From contig NZ_RQJW01000003.1 in NCBI RefSeq assembly GCF_004028635.1, positions 496,001 to 560,000 on the forward strand: 64,000 nucleotides of DNA, given 5' to 3'. Made by a program: the position numbers and the translations under genes. Shown in pieces: positions 32,930 to 41,540 of the stretch (positions are counted from its first letter, which is position 1; every line of letters starts with the position of its first letter). The stretch is from Streptomyces cyaneus. GTDB taxonomy: Bacteria; Actinomycetota; Actinomycetes; Streptomycetales; Streptomycetaceae. The notes beneath the pieces were generated by a model. It saw nothing but the letters and a program-made list of their open reading frames with translations. It was not told the DNA's origin and did not search any database.

Positions 32930-34302
32930 CGGCCGCACCCGAGACGACCGTGTCCGCCCGATTCCTGGGCCTGTTGGCCCGGGATCTGCCGCCCGACCGG
33001 CTGACCACTGACCCGGCCGCCCTCGTGGCGCACGCCACCGACCGCTCCGGCACCCGGCCGAGCGGCGAGCCGTTGGCCGTCGTGCACGCCCGGCGCACGC
33101 AGGACGTGACGGTGACGCTGCGGCACGCGCACGAGCTGCGGGTGCCGGTGGTGCCGCGCGGTGCGGGCACCGGCCTGTCCGGCGGGGCTTCGGCGCCGGA
33201 GGGCTCGCTCGTCCTGGACCTGTCCGGGATGAACCGGATCCTGGAACTGTCGGCGGACGATCAGCTCGCCGTCGTCGAACCCGGTGTGATCACCGCCGAC
33301 CTGGACCGGGCGGCGGGCGAGCACGGGTTGCGCTACGCGCCCGACCCGGCGAGCGCGGCCCTGTCCACGATCGGCGGGAACATCGCGACCAACGCGGGCG
33401 GGCTGCGGTGCGCGAAGTACGGAGTGACCCGGGACAGTGTGCTGGGCCTGGAGGCGGTGCTCGCCGACGGGACGGTGCTCAGGACCGGCCGCCGGACCGT
33501 CAAGGGCGTCACCGGCTACGACCTCACCGCCCTGCTCACCGGCTCGGAGGGCACCCTCGCGGTGATCACGTCGGCGACTCTGCGGCTGCGTCCGGTGCCG
33601 GTGGCGACGGCCACCGTCGCGGCGTACTTCCCTTCCTTCGAGGCGGCCGCCGCGGCCTCGTACGCGATCGGCCGGGCCGGTGTCGAGCCCGCGCTGGCGG
33701 AGCTGGTGGACGGCCCGGTGCTGGGTGCCATCGATCCGGCGCTGCGGGAGCGTGGGGCGGCGCTGCTGGTCGTGCAGTGCGACGGTACGGGCGCGGCGGC
33801 CGAGGCCGCGGTGGTCGCGCGGCTGCTGGCCCCCCTGGCCACATCCGTCGAGACCACCGACGATCCGGCGGAGGCGGAGGCCCTGCTCGCCGCCCGGAGG
33901 CTCGCCCTGCCGGCGCTGGAGCGGCTGGGGCGGCCGCTGATCGAGGACATCGCGGTTCCGCGGTCCCGTCTGGCGGAGGCGGTGCGGGAGATCGCAGCGA
34001 TTTCCGTACGCCATGACGTGCCCGTCTTCACGATCGCGCACGCGGCGGACGGGAACCTGCACCCGATCATCGTCGTGGACCCGTCCCTGGACCGGCTGCC
34101 CGACGCGGCGTGGGAGGCGGCGGGCGAGATCTTCGCGCTGGCGCTGCGTCTCGGCGGGACGCTGACCGGGGAGCACGGGGTGGGTGTGCTGAAGCGGCAG
34201 TGGGTGGCCGAGGAGCTCGGGCCCGCGGCGCATGCCGTGCAGCGGCGGCTGAAGGAGGCGTTCGACCCGCGGGGGATCCTCAATCCCGGAAAGGCGCTGT
34301 GA
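32926..34302 (+). CDS. FAD-linked oxidase, GlcD/D-lactate dehydrogenase type
   Basis: This 458-residue enzyme belongs to the vanillyl-alcohol-oxidase (PCMH) superfamily. The FAD-binding domain (~40-215) has VVPRGAGTGLSGGA and TIGGNIATNAGGLRCAKYG. The C-terminal cap (~220-455) has the conserved AHAADGNLHP and GEHGVGVLKR motifs of GlcD/DLD enzymes. Family members oxidise 2-hydroxy acids. Its place as last gene of the sulfur operon suggests it oxidises a hydroxy acid or aldehyde left after desulfonation, for example from sulfolactate-type substrates. This is an inference. Confidence 0.87.
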   Translation: MTAAPETTVSARFLGLLARDLPPDRLTTDPAALVAHATDRSGTRPSGEPLAVVHARRTQDVTVTLRHAHELRVPVVPRGAGTGLSGGASAPEGSLVLDLSGMNRILELSADDQLAVVEPGVITADLDRAAGEHGLRYAPDPASAALSTIGGNIATNAGGLRCAKYGVTRDSVLGLEAVLADGTVLRTGRRTVKGVTGYDLTALLTGSEGTLAVITSATLRLRPVPVATATVAAYFPSFEAAAAASYAIGRAGVEPALAELVDGPVLGAIDPALRERGAALLVVQCDGTGAAAEAAVVARLLAPLATSVETTDDPAEAEALLAARRLALPALERLGRPLIEDIAVPRSRLAEAVREIAAISVRHDVPVFTIAHAADGNLHPIIVVDPSLDRLPDAAWEAAGEIFALALRLGGTLTGEHGVGVLKRQWVAEELGPAAHAVQRRLKEAFDPRGILNPGKAL

Positions 34303-34307
34303 GCGCA

Positions 34308-34349
34308 CACAGGGGATGACACGAGGGGGATGACACGAAGGGGATGAGC
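34308..34349 (+). repeat. three tandem GGGGATGA units before the terminator
   Basis: AGGGGATGACACG, then AGGGGGATGACACG, then AAGGGGATGAGC: three near-identical 13-14-base units in a row. The last forms the left arm of the terminator hairpin. It looks like a small tandem duplication of the terminator arm. Confidence 0.6.
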
Positions 34350-34373
34350 GGCGTCCGTGCCGCTCATCCCCTT
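34338..34373. terminator. strong terminator of the sulfur operon
   Basis: AAGGGGATGAGCGGC (34338-34352) and its perfect complement GCCGCTCATCCCCTT (34359-34373) form a 15-bp stem with a GTCCGT loop. It lies 36 bases after the FAD oxidase stop and 17 bases from the stop of the convergent SseB-like gene, so it can serve both strands. Confidence 0.85.
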
Positions 34374-34390
34374 GGCGTCGTGGTCCGGCG

Positions 34391-34789
34391 CTAAGGCCGC
34401 GCCAGTAGGGTCCGTACCCCCTCCGACGTCAGGGTCAGGGGGTGTGCGGAGCCGGCGTCTATGGTCAGGGCCAGGTCGTCGGCCGGCCACTGGGAGGCCA
34501 GTGCGCCCAGCGGTACCAGGCGGTAGCGGGAGACGAAGGGCAGCAGCTCGGCCATCGCGGGCTCGGAGGTGAACACGGGGACGACCGGCTCACCGCCTGC
34601 CCTCTCGATGACCGGCAGCGCCACGGCGCCCGGGTCGGTGGCGTCCTGCTCGGCGTCGTCGGGCACGGGGACGAGGACCTCGCTGCTCGCCAGCGTGTCC
34701 ATCGCTGCCGCGTCCTCGGTGTTGTCGGCCAGCGCGTCCAGCGCCTGCCGGGCCGGAGTGGCGGTGTTGTCGTTCGCGGGTGTTTCCAT
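34391..34789 (-). CDS. SseB-like protein
   Basis: This 132-residue protein has an SseB N-terminal-type domain: EVLVPVPDD, then VVPVFTSEPAMAELLP and ending with a short strand rich in LTLTSEGV. About 30 acidic/Ala/Thr residues precede the domain. SseB-domain proteins are common in Streptomyces and have no settled function. Start ATG at 34789 has a GGGGATC purine stretch seven bases upstream. It is convergent with the sulfur operon. Confidence 0.7.
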   Translation of the reverse strand: METPANDNTATPARQALDALADNTEDAAAMDTLASSEVLVPVPDDAEQDATDPGAVALPVIERAGGEPVVPVFTSEPAMAELLPFVSRYRLVPLGALASQWPADDLALTIDAGSAHPLTLTSEGVRTLLARP

Positions 34790-34899
34790 GGCAGATCCCC
34801 TGGTAGCGGCGGTTGGGCGGTCCTGCTCGCGTACCCGATCCGGACCGGAGCATTCCTGTGACTGACCAGGGGATCGACGGGGTCGGCAGAAGAACGTCC

Positions 34900-36141
34900 T
34901 CAGGGGATCAACGGAATGTGTTCGGAGGGAAGCCCCAGGCGGTCACAGCCGACCCGGCGGGCGAGGGGCTCTGCCATGCCGGGGCCGACGTGGGTCCAGT
35001 ACGTGGCCGCGTCCCGGAAGTAGCGCTGCATCCGCTCGCCGTCGCGCGCGTGCCGGGAACCGGCCGTACGGAAGAGGGTGCCCTGGAGGACGTCCCAGGT
35101 CATGCGGCCCGCGTTCAGGAACATCAGCGCGAGGCGGTTGTCCTCGGCGACGGTGAAGGGGGCGTTGCCGGTGGTGTTGCGCCGGCAGGTCTCCATCCAT
35201 TCCTCCGCGGTGCGCTGCAGTGCCGCCTCGGCCGTGTGGATCACACCGAGGGCCTCGCCGAGGTGCCGCTGGTAGTCGTGGAGCTCGGCTCGGGTGCGGT
35301 CGGGTTCCAGGGTGAGGGGGCGGTCGGCGACGGCCCGGGCGTACTCGTCGGCTGCGGCGTACGCGGTGCCGATCATGATGGCGGCCAGTTCGCCGTGGAA
35401 GAAGCTCGGCGCCCGGCCGGCGTACATGGGGTTGCCGTGCAGCTCGGAGCCGACGCTGCCGCCCTCGACGGGCAGGTCGAGCAGGCTCGCCTCGCGGGTG
35501 AGGTGGGCGGGGATGCGGGCCTGCTCCATGTGGATGCTGTTGGAGCCGCTGCCGCGCAGGCCGAGGACACCGTGCCAGTCGTCGAGCACGGTCCACACCG
35601 AGCGCGGGGCGACGAACAGTACCGGCGGTCCGGGCGGGGCGCCGGGGCGGTCGGGGGCGCGCAGGGTCTGGCCGACGTAGTGGGTGGAGTAGGGGGCTCC
35701 CGAGGAGTAGGGCCAGGTGCCGTCGAGGACGACATGGCCGTCGCCGGCCGGCTGGGCGACGCCGATGGGCGCCACCGAGGACGCGGCACGGAAGTCGCCG
35801 TCGGCGCCGAAGATCTCGTCCTGCGCCTTCTCCCCGAAGAGTGTGGCGACCTGCAGGACGTGGGCGGCGGTGAGCGACAGGGCCCAGCCGGTGGAGGGGC
35901 AGCCGCGGGCGATCTCGGTGACGACGCGGTAGAAGGTGGGCAGGCCGAACTCGTAGCCGCCGTAGCGGCGCGGCTGGAGGATCCGGTAGAAGCCGGCCCG
36001 CAGGAAGTCGTCGTGGGTGTCCTTGGGGTAGTGCGTCAGCCGTTCTGTTTCCGGCTGGCGTTCGAGCAGCACGGGCCGCAGGTGCACGGCGCGTTCGACG
36101 ATGTCGCGTTCGGTCAGACCGGGCTCGGGAGCGGCGATCAC
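34900..36141 (-). CDS. HpaB/HsaA-like flavin-dependent monooxygenase (acyl-CoA dehydrogenase fold)
   Basis: This 413-residue protein has the acyl-CoA-dehydrogenase fold of the oxygenase subunit of two-component hydroxylases (HsaA, HpaB group II, NdmC). Conserved segments are FYRILQPRRYGGYE, GCPSTGWALSL, and GLRGSGSNSIHMEQARIPAH. The GTG at 36141 is chosen because a perfect AGGAGG (36146-36151 on this strand) lies four bases upstream. A longer frame to 36210 is open but has no site. It is not in the sulfur operon (opposite strand, beyond its terminator). No flavin reductase is adjacent and the substrate is unknown. Confidence 0.82.
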   Translation of the reverse strand: MIAAPEPGLTERDIVERAVHLRPVLLERQPETERLTHYPKDTHDDFLRAGFYRILQPRRYGGYEFGLPTFYRVVTEIARGCPSTGWALSLTAAHVLQVATLFGEKAQDEIFGADGDFRAASSVAPIGVAQPAGDGHVVLDGTWPYSSGAPYSTHYVGQTLRAPDRPGAPPGPPVLFVAPRSVWTVLDDWHGVLGLRGSGSNSIHMEQARIPAHLTREASLLDLPVEGGSVGSELHGNPMYAGRAPSFFHGELAAIMIGTAYAAADEYARAVADRPLTLEPDRTRAELHDYQRHLGEALGVIHTAEAALQRTAEEWMETCRRNTTGNAPFTVAEDNRLALMFLNAGRMTWDVLQGTLFRTAGSRHARDGERMQRYFRDAATYWTHVGPGMAEPLARRVGCDRLGLPSEHIPLIP

Positions 36142-36325
36142 GATGCCTCCTGACGTGTGGGGCCGTCCGTTCGTGCCGTGATGCGTGACGCGATACGAGT
36201 GATTGAACACGGCAACCGCCAGGGCGGCACCGACCGGATATCGCCAAGTGCCGGGCCGCGGGCGAACAGTCGTAGCCTGAAGAGGTAAGGACAGGCTCCC
36301 GCCCTCGTGGGCGCGGGAGGCGGCG

Positions 36326-37648
36326 ATGCGATACGACGACCGCAGGGCAGCCGGGCTGCTGCTGGCCGAGGGGCTTCAGGAGCTGCACGGCCAGGATGTG
36401 GTGGTGCTCGGGCTGCCGCGGGGTGGGGTGCCCGTGGCGGCCGAGGTGGCCCGGTGTCTCGGCGCCCCGCTGGATGTGCTGGTGGTGCGCAAGCTGGGCG
36501 TGCCCGAGCAGCCGGAGTGGGGCTTCGGGGCGATCGGCGAGCACGGGGTCCGTGTCCTCAACCGGAACGTGATCGGCGAGGCTGGGCTGGATTCCGCCGA
36601 GCAGGAGGCCGTCGAGGCGGTCGAGCGGGCCGAGCTGGAGCGGCGCGTGCGCAGTTACCGCCGAGGGCGCGAAGCGCTGCCGGTCGCCGGGCGTACGGCC
36701 GTCGTGGTGGACGACGGGCTCGCCACCGGGGCCACGGCCGAGGCCGCCTGCCGGGTCGTACGAGGTCAGGGCGCGGCCCGGGTCGTGCTCGCCGTGCCCG
36801 TCGGCCCTGACCACAGCGTCGCCCGGCTGCGGCAGGTGGCCGACGAGGTCGTCTGCCCGCAGACCCACGAGGTCCTCGGCTCGGTGGGTGCCTGGTACCG
36901 GGATTTCGCCCAGGTCTCGGACGCCGAGGTCACGTCCCTGCTCGCGCAGGCCGCCCGGTCGATGCCCGGCTCCCCCGCCGCGGCCACGCCCCCGAACCGT
37001 GAGGTGCTGATCCCGGCCGCCGGAGCTCAGCTAGGCGCCCGCCTGGTCGTGCCGGAGGGTGCGCCGGCCGCCGTGGCGTTCGCGCACGGCAGTGGCAGCG
37101 GCCGGCACAGCCCACGCAACCGGTACGTGGCCACCGCCCTGAACCGGGCGGGCCTGGCCACCCTGCTGCTCGACCTCCTCACCGACGACGAGGCCCAAGA
37201 CCGGCACAACGTCTTCGACATCCTCCTGCTCGCCCGGCGCCTGCACGCCGCATCCGTGTGGCTGCACCGGGAAAGCGGCCTGCCCGTCGCCTACTTCGGG
37301 GCCAGCACCGGAGCCGCCGCCGCGCTGGAGGCGGCCGCGCTGTCCGGCTCCGAGATCCGCTCGGTCGTCTCCCGCGGCGGCCGCCCGGACCTGGCGACTC
37401 CGGCGGCGCTGACCCGTCTTCGGGCACCGACCCTGCTCATCGTCGGCAGTCGCGACACCCAGGTGCTCAGCCTCAACCGCCTTGCCGCCGACCGGATGCA
37501 CTGCGAGCACCGGATCGCCGTCGTCCCCGGCGCCACCCACCTCTTCGAGGAACCCGGAACCCTCACCACCGTCGCCGAACTGGCCCGCGACTGGTTCACC
37601 ACGCATCTCGACCGGCCCACCGCGCGGACGCCCCGTCGTTCCGCCTAG
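36326..37648 (+). CDS. phosphoribosyltransferase-dienelactone-hydrolase-like fusion
   Basis: This 440-residue protein has two domains. Residues ~1-210 form a type I phosphoribosyltransferase with the PRPP loop VVVDDGLATGAT (acidic pair Asp129-Asp130) and an early LPRGGVPVAAEVA loop. Residues ~225-435 form an alpha/beta hydrolase of the dienelactone-hydrolase kind. It has the nucleophile Ser327 in GASTG, the acid in IVGSRDTQVL, and His in PGATHLFEEPG. GGGAGG precedes the ATG. The fusion is known in actinobacteria and proteobacteria, but its reaction is not established. A role in nucleotide salvage or stress has been guessed only from the domains. Confidence 0.87.
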   Translation: MRYDDRRAAGLLLAEGLQELHGQDVVVLGLPRGGVPVAAEVARCLGAPLDVLVVRKLGVPEQPEWGFGAIGEHGVRVLNRNVIGEAGLDSAEQEAVEAVERAELERRVRSYRRGREALPVAGRTAVVVDDGLATGATAEAACRVVRGQGAARVVLAVPVGPDHSVARLRQVADEVVCPQTHEVLGSVGAWYRDFAQVSDAEVTSLLAQAARSMPGSPAAATPPNREVLIPAAGAQLGARLVVPEGAPAAVAFAHGSGSGRHSPRNRYVATALNRAGLATLLLDLLTDDEAQDRHNVFDILLLARRLHAASVWLHRESGLPVAYFGASTGAAAALEAAALSGSEIRSVVSRGGRPDLATPAALTRLRAPTLLIVGSRDTQVLSLNRLAADRMHCEHRIAVVPGATHLFEEPGTLTTVAELARDWFTTHLDRPTARTPRRSA

Positions 37649-37764
37649 GGCCGCTGGTTCTCGGCCGCCCGGAGGGGCTGGTTCCGCCAAATCCCGGGCT
37701 CATGGAGATTGCGTGGAGAACGTCTGTTTAAATTTCCACCATCTGCACGGAGAGGGACCTGCAC

Positions 37765-38679
37765 GTGAGCGAACCGAACGGCCCTGTCTGCCCCGAGTGC
37801 GGCACCCCTCTGGCGACGGACGGCACATCGGCCTGCTCGTGCGGCCGCCTCGCGTCCGACGCCCATCGCGAGACGCGCACGGCTGAGGCGGCGGCCGCGG
37901 AGGACTTCGATCCGGTGCGGATACGGCCGTTTGTGGAGCTCGGTGACGGCTCGGGGGAGGGCGGAGATCCGGACGACCCGCCCATCATTTCCTCGACGGC
38001 AACGCCTGCCGTCGACCGCGGCCTCTCCGACGTACCCCAACTCGGCGGAGACGAACGGCAGCCGGCGGACGCGCAGACCCCGGCGGGCACCCGGCGCGGA
38101 CGCCGCACCCTCGTGATCACCGGGGCGGGCGCCGCGCTGGCCGTCCTGCTGACGGGAGCCTTCGTCAGCGGCCTCTTCACGTACGACAGCCCCTCGCGGG
38201 ACGGGTCGCTGCCCGACGGTGTGCGGGCGCCCCTGCCCGACGGTTCGGCCCCGGAGGACAACTCCCCTGGGGAGCAGTCGAACGGCACCTCCTCCGCGGC
38301 GGCGCCCGTGAGTCCGACCGGGTCGTCGAGTACGCCCTCTACGGGCGGCTCGGACAATCCGAGCACCTCCCCCACGCCGACCGGCACCCCGTCCGGCCCC
38401 GGCACCACCACGAGTGCTTCCCCCACCCCCGCGCCGAGCGCCCCGCAGGACGCAGCTCCGGTCCTCCGACTCGGCGACCAGGGACCGGAAGTCACCGAAC
38501 TCCAGCTCCGCCTGCGCCAGATCGGCCACTACGGCGGAAACGTCGACGGCGACTACGACCGCGAGGTCGAAGGCGCGGTACGCACGTACCAGCTCACCCG
38601 CGTCATCCTCGGCGACGAGTCCGGCGTGTACGGCAGGGAGACCCGCAAGTCGCTCGAATCCGAGACCTCTGAGCCGTAA
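37765..38679 (+). CDS. membrane-anchored peptidoglycan-binding protein with zinc ribbon
   Basis: This 304-residue protein begins with a Cys-pair zinc-ribbon-like motif (CPECGTPL...CSCG, residues ~9-33). An acidic stretch containing AAAEDFDPVRIRPFVELG follows. One membrane helix lies at ~118-140. A long Ser/Thr/Pro/Gly spacer (~150-230) then leads to a C-terminal peptidoglycan-binding domain type 1 (LRLGDQGPEVTELQLRLRQ...DGDYDREVEGAVRTYQ). It would be anchored with its C-terminus in the cell wall. GTG start with GGAGAGGG upstream. A decayed second copy lies at about 46660-47160. The last 127 bases overlap the convergent peptidase gene. Confidence 0.83.
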   Translation: MSEPNGPVCPECGTPLATDGTSACSCGRLASDAHRETRTAEAAAAEDFDPVRIRPFVELGDGSGEGGDPDDPPIISSTATPAVDRGLSDVPQLGGDERQPADAQTPAGTRRGRRTLVITGAGAALAVLLTGAFVSGLFTYDSPSRDGSLPDGVRAPLPDGSAPEDNSPGEQSNGTSSAAAPVSPTGSSSTPSTGGSDNPSTSPTPTGTPSGPGTTTSASPTPAPSAPQDAAPVLRLGDQGPEVTELQLRLRQIGHYGGNVDGDYDREVEGAVRTYQLTRVILGDESGVYGRETRKSLESETSEP

Positions 38680-39416
38680 TTTCCGAGCCGTGGTTTCCGA
38701 GCCGAGATTCGAGACAGGATCCGGCACGGAAGCACCCGCTCGTCGGCCTCACCGGCCCCCTCCGTCACCCGGTACACGGACGCGCCCGGAACCCGGGACA
38801 CGGTCTCCGTGAGCCGGCCGTCCGTGAAGAGGGCGCCGGTGCCGTCGTCGAGGGCCCATCCGGCGGGCAGGACGCCCGTCGCCACGGCGGCCCGGTAGGA
38901 CGGGCGGCGCCCGGGTTCGCTGTCGTAGTGCGGGCACACCGAACCCGGCAGCAGGCCCAGGCCGTCCGGCAGGAAGGTGAGCGGGCCGAAGGAGTCGGTG
39001 TGCGAGCTCTCGGCCCAGCAGTTGGCACCCGCGCTGATGCCGCACAGCAGGGTTCCCTGGTCGTAGGCCTCGCGCAGCAGGCGGTCCACGCCGTGCACGT
39101 GCCACACGGCGAGGAGGTTCGCGGTGTTGCCGCCGCCGACGTAGACGACGTCCTGAGCGAGCACGAACGCGCGCAGCGCCTCGTCGTCGAGCTTCCTCTC
39201 GAACAGGCGCAGGACGGAGGGCTCGCAGTCCGGCCGGTCACGGAAGGCGACGAGGAACTTCTCGATGTACGCGGGGGCGTCGCCGCCGGCCGTGGGCAGG
39301 AAGCAGACCTTTGGGCGAGGCGTGCGCGCATGCCCCAGCACCCAGTCGTCCAACAGGCCGTCGTCGTCGGTGGAGAAACCTCCGCCGAGGAGGGCCAGGC
39401 GATGCGGGTGGCTCAC
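38553..39416 (-). CDS. S51-family peptidase E / cyanophycinase-like hydrolase
   Basis: This 287-residue protein belongs to peptidase family S51. The catalytic Ser is in GISAGANCW, and FLPTAGGDAP and VYVGGGNTANLL are typical of peptidase E, which cuts N-terminal Asp dipeptides. The family domain is about 230 residues, and the last ~50 residues are antisense to the peptidoglycan-binding gene and look unconserved. The GTG start at 39416 overlaps the stop of the cysteine hydrolase gene by 4 bases, so it is the last gene of a coupled three-gene operon. Confidence 0.83.
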   Translation of the reverse strand: MSHPHRLALLGGGFSTDDDGLLDDWVLGHARTPRPKVCFLPTAGGDAPAYIEKFLVAFRDRPDCEPSVLRLFERKLDDEALRAFVLAQDVVYVGGGNTANLLAVWHVHGVDRLLREAYDQGTLLCGISAGANCWAESSHTDSFGPLTFLPDGLGLLPGSVCPHYDSEPGRRPSYRAAVATGVLPAGWALDDGTGALFTDGRLTETVSRVPGASVYRVTEGAGEADERVLPCRILSRISARKPRLGNYGSEVSDSSDLRVSLPYTPDSSPRMTRVSWYVRTAPSTSRS

Positions 39417-39961
39417 ATCGTCTCCTCCAGCAGCTCTGCCACGGTCGTCACGCGGATCAACGGCCGGTACAGGTCCATCACTTGCAGCGCCTTGGCGTGC
39501 GAGTCGTCGTCCGCACCCGCGCAGGCATCGGCGACGACCAGCACCTCGACGCCCGCGTCGGCCGCCGCCAGGGCCGTCGACAGGACGCAGCAGTCGGTGC
39601 TGACGCCGGCCAGGACCAGGCGGCCCTCCGAGGTGGTGCATCGGGCCAGTTCCGGAGTCCACTTACCGAAGGTGGTGGCGTCCAGGACGTGGCGTGCATG
39701 GGCGGCGAACTCGTCCGTCAGCTGCCAGAGTTGGGCCTGCGGAGGTTGCAGGGCGAAGGGGTTCTGCTTGTAATACGCCCGCCATGCGCCTTCCGGTTCG
39801 CCGGGTGCCACGAAACGGGTGAACGTGACCCGGTCCCCGAAGGCCGGCAGCAGGCGCCGTACGCCTGCCGCCGCTTCGGCGAATCTTGGGGAGGCCCAGG
39901 GGCTGTCGGGGTCGGCGAAGACGCGCTGCATGTCGATGACGGCGAGCCACCCGGTGGTCAT
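39413..39961 (-). CDS. isochorismatase-like cysteine hydrolase
   Basis: This 182-residue hydrolase belongs to the isochorismatase-like superfamily (nicotinamidase, N-carbamoylsarcosine and ureidoacrylate amidohydrolases). The triad is visible as Asp in VIDMQRVF, Lys in TTFGKWTP, and Cys in GVSTDCCVLST. The superfamily cis-peptide and helix following Cys are normal. It overlaps the NCS1 permease stop by 4 bases (ATGA) and the peptidase start by 4. Coupling to a nucleobase/hydantoin-type permease suggests it acts on a carbamoylated or amide intermediate. The exact substrate is not known. Confidence 0.86.
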   Translation of the reverse strand: MTTGWLAVIDMQRVFADPDSPWASPRFAEAAAGVRRLLPAFGDRVTFTRFVAPGEPEGAWRAYYKQNPFALQPPQAQLWQLTDEFAAHARHVLDATTFGKWTPELARCTTSEGRLVLAGVSTDCCVLSTALAAADAGVEVLVVADACAGADDDSHAKALQVMDLYRPLIRVTTVAELLEETM

Positions 39962-41460
39962 ACGGTGGCCCCCTCGTCCGCCGTCGGGCTCGGTGCCTGT
40001 GCCTCCTGTTCGCGGACGCGTCCGCGCCGCAGCACCAGTGTGCCGACGAAGCCGAGGGCGAGGGCCGCGAGGACGCCGAGGTTGGCGTAGGCCCAGCCGC
40101 CGGACCTGCCGCCGAGGCCCAGGGGGCCGAGCAGATAGCCCTGCCAGTCCAGCCAGCCCGCCGCCGAGTTGGTGACCAGGCCCCAGCCGAGGGCGGTGGC
40201 GCCGAGGGTCAGGAGCAGTGGCGTGAGCGGTACGTCGCCGTAGCGGCCGGTCGGGCGGTAGAGGTCGGGCTCGTCGTAGGCGCCGCGGCGCAGGGTCAGG
40301 TCGGCGAGCATGATGCCGCACCATGCGGCGATGGGCACGCCGAGGGTGGTGAGGAAGCCCATGAACGGGCCGAGGAAGTCGTCGGCGACGAACACGATGT
40401 AGACCGAGCCCACGATCATCAGCACGCCGTCGACCAGTGCGGCCACGTAGCGGGGCATGCGCAGGCCCGCCGAGAGCAGGGCCAGGCCGGAGGAGTAGAT
40501 GTCCAGGACCGCGCCGCCGACGAGGCCGAGGACGGCGACGACGGCGAACGGGACCAGGAACCAGGTCGGCAGGATCGTCGTCAGTGCGCCGATCGGGTCG
40601 GCGGCGACGGCGGCGCTGAGCTTGCCGGACGAACCGGCCAGCAGGAGTCCGAAGACCAGCAGGAGCAGGGGCGCCAGTGAGGCGCCGAAGGCGGTCCAGC
40701 CGATCACGCCCCGGCTCGATGCGGTGCGCGGCAGATAGCGGGAGTAGTCGGCGGCCGCGTTGACCCATCCGAGGCCGAAGCCGGTCATCATGAAGACGAG
40801 GGCGCCGATGAACTCCTGGGCGGAGCCCGCCGGTACGGCGCTGACGGCGGACCAGTGGATGTGGTCGGCGACGAGGGCGACGTAGACGACGGTGAGCACG
40901 CCCGTGACCACGGTGATCACGGTCTGCAGCCGCATGATCAGGTCGAAGCCCATGACACCGACGACGACGGTCAACGCCCCGACCAGGACAAGGGCGACCA
41001 CCTTGGTCTCGGTGCCGCCGCCCCAGCCGAGCCGGCCGAACACGGTCGCGGTGGCCATGGTGGCCAGGGCGCACAGCACGGTCTCCCAGCCGACGGTGAG
41101 GACCCAGGAGATCACCGACGGCAGGCGGTTGCCGCGCACTCCGTACGCGGCGCGAGCGAGCACCATCGTCGGCGCGGACCCGCGCTTTCCGGCCACGGCG
41201 ACGAATCCGCACAGCAGGAAGGAGAAGACGATGCCGACGACTCCCGCGACCAGCGCCTGCCAGAAGGAGATCCCGAAGCCGAGCGCGAAGGCACCGTAAC
41301 TCAGGCCCAGGATCGACACGTTGGCGCCGAACCACGGCCAGAACAGGGTGCGGGGAGTGCCTTTGCGTTCGGCGTCGGCGATCACGTCGAGGCCGTGGGT
41401 CTCCACCTGGAGCTTTCGGCCCGGGGGTCGGTCGTCGAATGGGTCCGGGGGTGTGATCAT
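39958..41460 (-). CDS. NCS1-family (cytosine/purine/hydantoin/allantoin) permease
   Basis: This 500-residue transporter has 12 membrane helices and belongs to the nucleobase:cation symporter-1 family. Marks are FWPWFGANVSILGLSYGAFALG in helix 1 (split signature), a Gly-rich helix with VGWETVLCALA, and DYSRYLPR in the middle loop. The start ATG at 41460 gives the normal ~40-residue N-terminal tail, and the ribosome site is weak. It is the first gene of an operon with a cysteine hydrolase and an S51 peptidase. Candidate substrates are cytosine, purines, allantoin or hydantoins. Confidence 0.88.
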   Translation of the reverse strand: MITPPDPFDDRPPGRKLQVETHGLDVIADAERKGTPRTLFWPWFGANVSILGLSYGAFALGFGISFWQALVAGVVGIVFSFLLCGFVAVAGKRGSAPTMVLARAAYGVRGNRLPSVISWVLTVGWETVLCALATMATATVFGRLGWGGGTETKVVALVLVGALTVVVGVMGFDLIMRLQTVITVVTGVLTVVYVALVADHIHWSAVSAVPAGSAQEFIGALVFMMTGFGLGWVNAAADYSRYLPRTASSRGVIGWTAFGASLAPLLLLVFGLLLAGSSGKLSAAVAADPIGALTTILPTWFLVPFAVVAVLGLVGGAVLDIYSSGLALLSAGLRMPRYVAALVDGVLMIVGSVYIVFVADDFLGPFMGFLTTLGVPIAAWCGIMLADLTLRRGAYDEPDLYRPTGRYGDVPLTPLLLTLGATALGWGLVTNSAAGWLDWQGYLLGPLGLGGRSGGWAYANLGVLAALALGFVGTLVLRRGRVREQEAQAPSPTADEGATV

Positions 41461-41540
41461 CCCGGCATCGTCGCACCGCTCACTCCGCCGGGGAAGACGG
41501 AGGCCGATCAGCGCTCGCCGGGCCGGGCGGCGCCCATGGT

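Noticed and set aside
34303..34337. Tandem GGGGATGACACG units considered as an attachment site or mobile-element end
   Set aside because: No integrase, transposase or matching distant copy was seen. The units are explained as duplication of the terminator arm.
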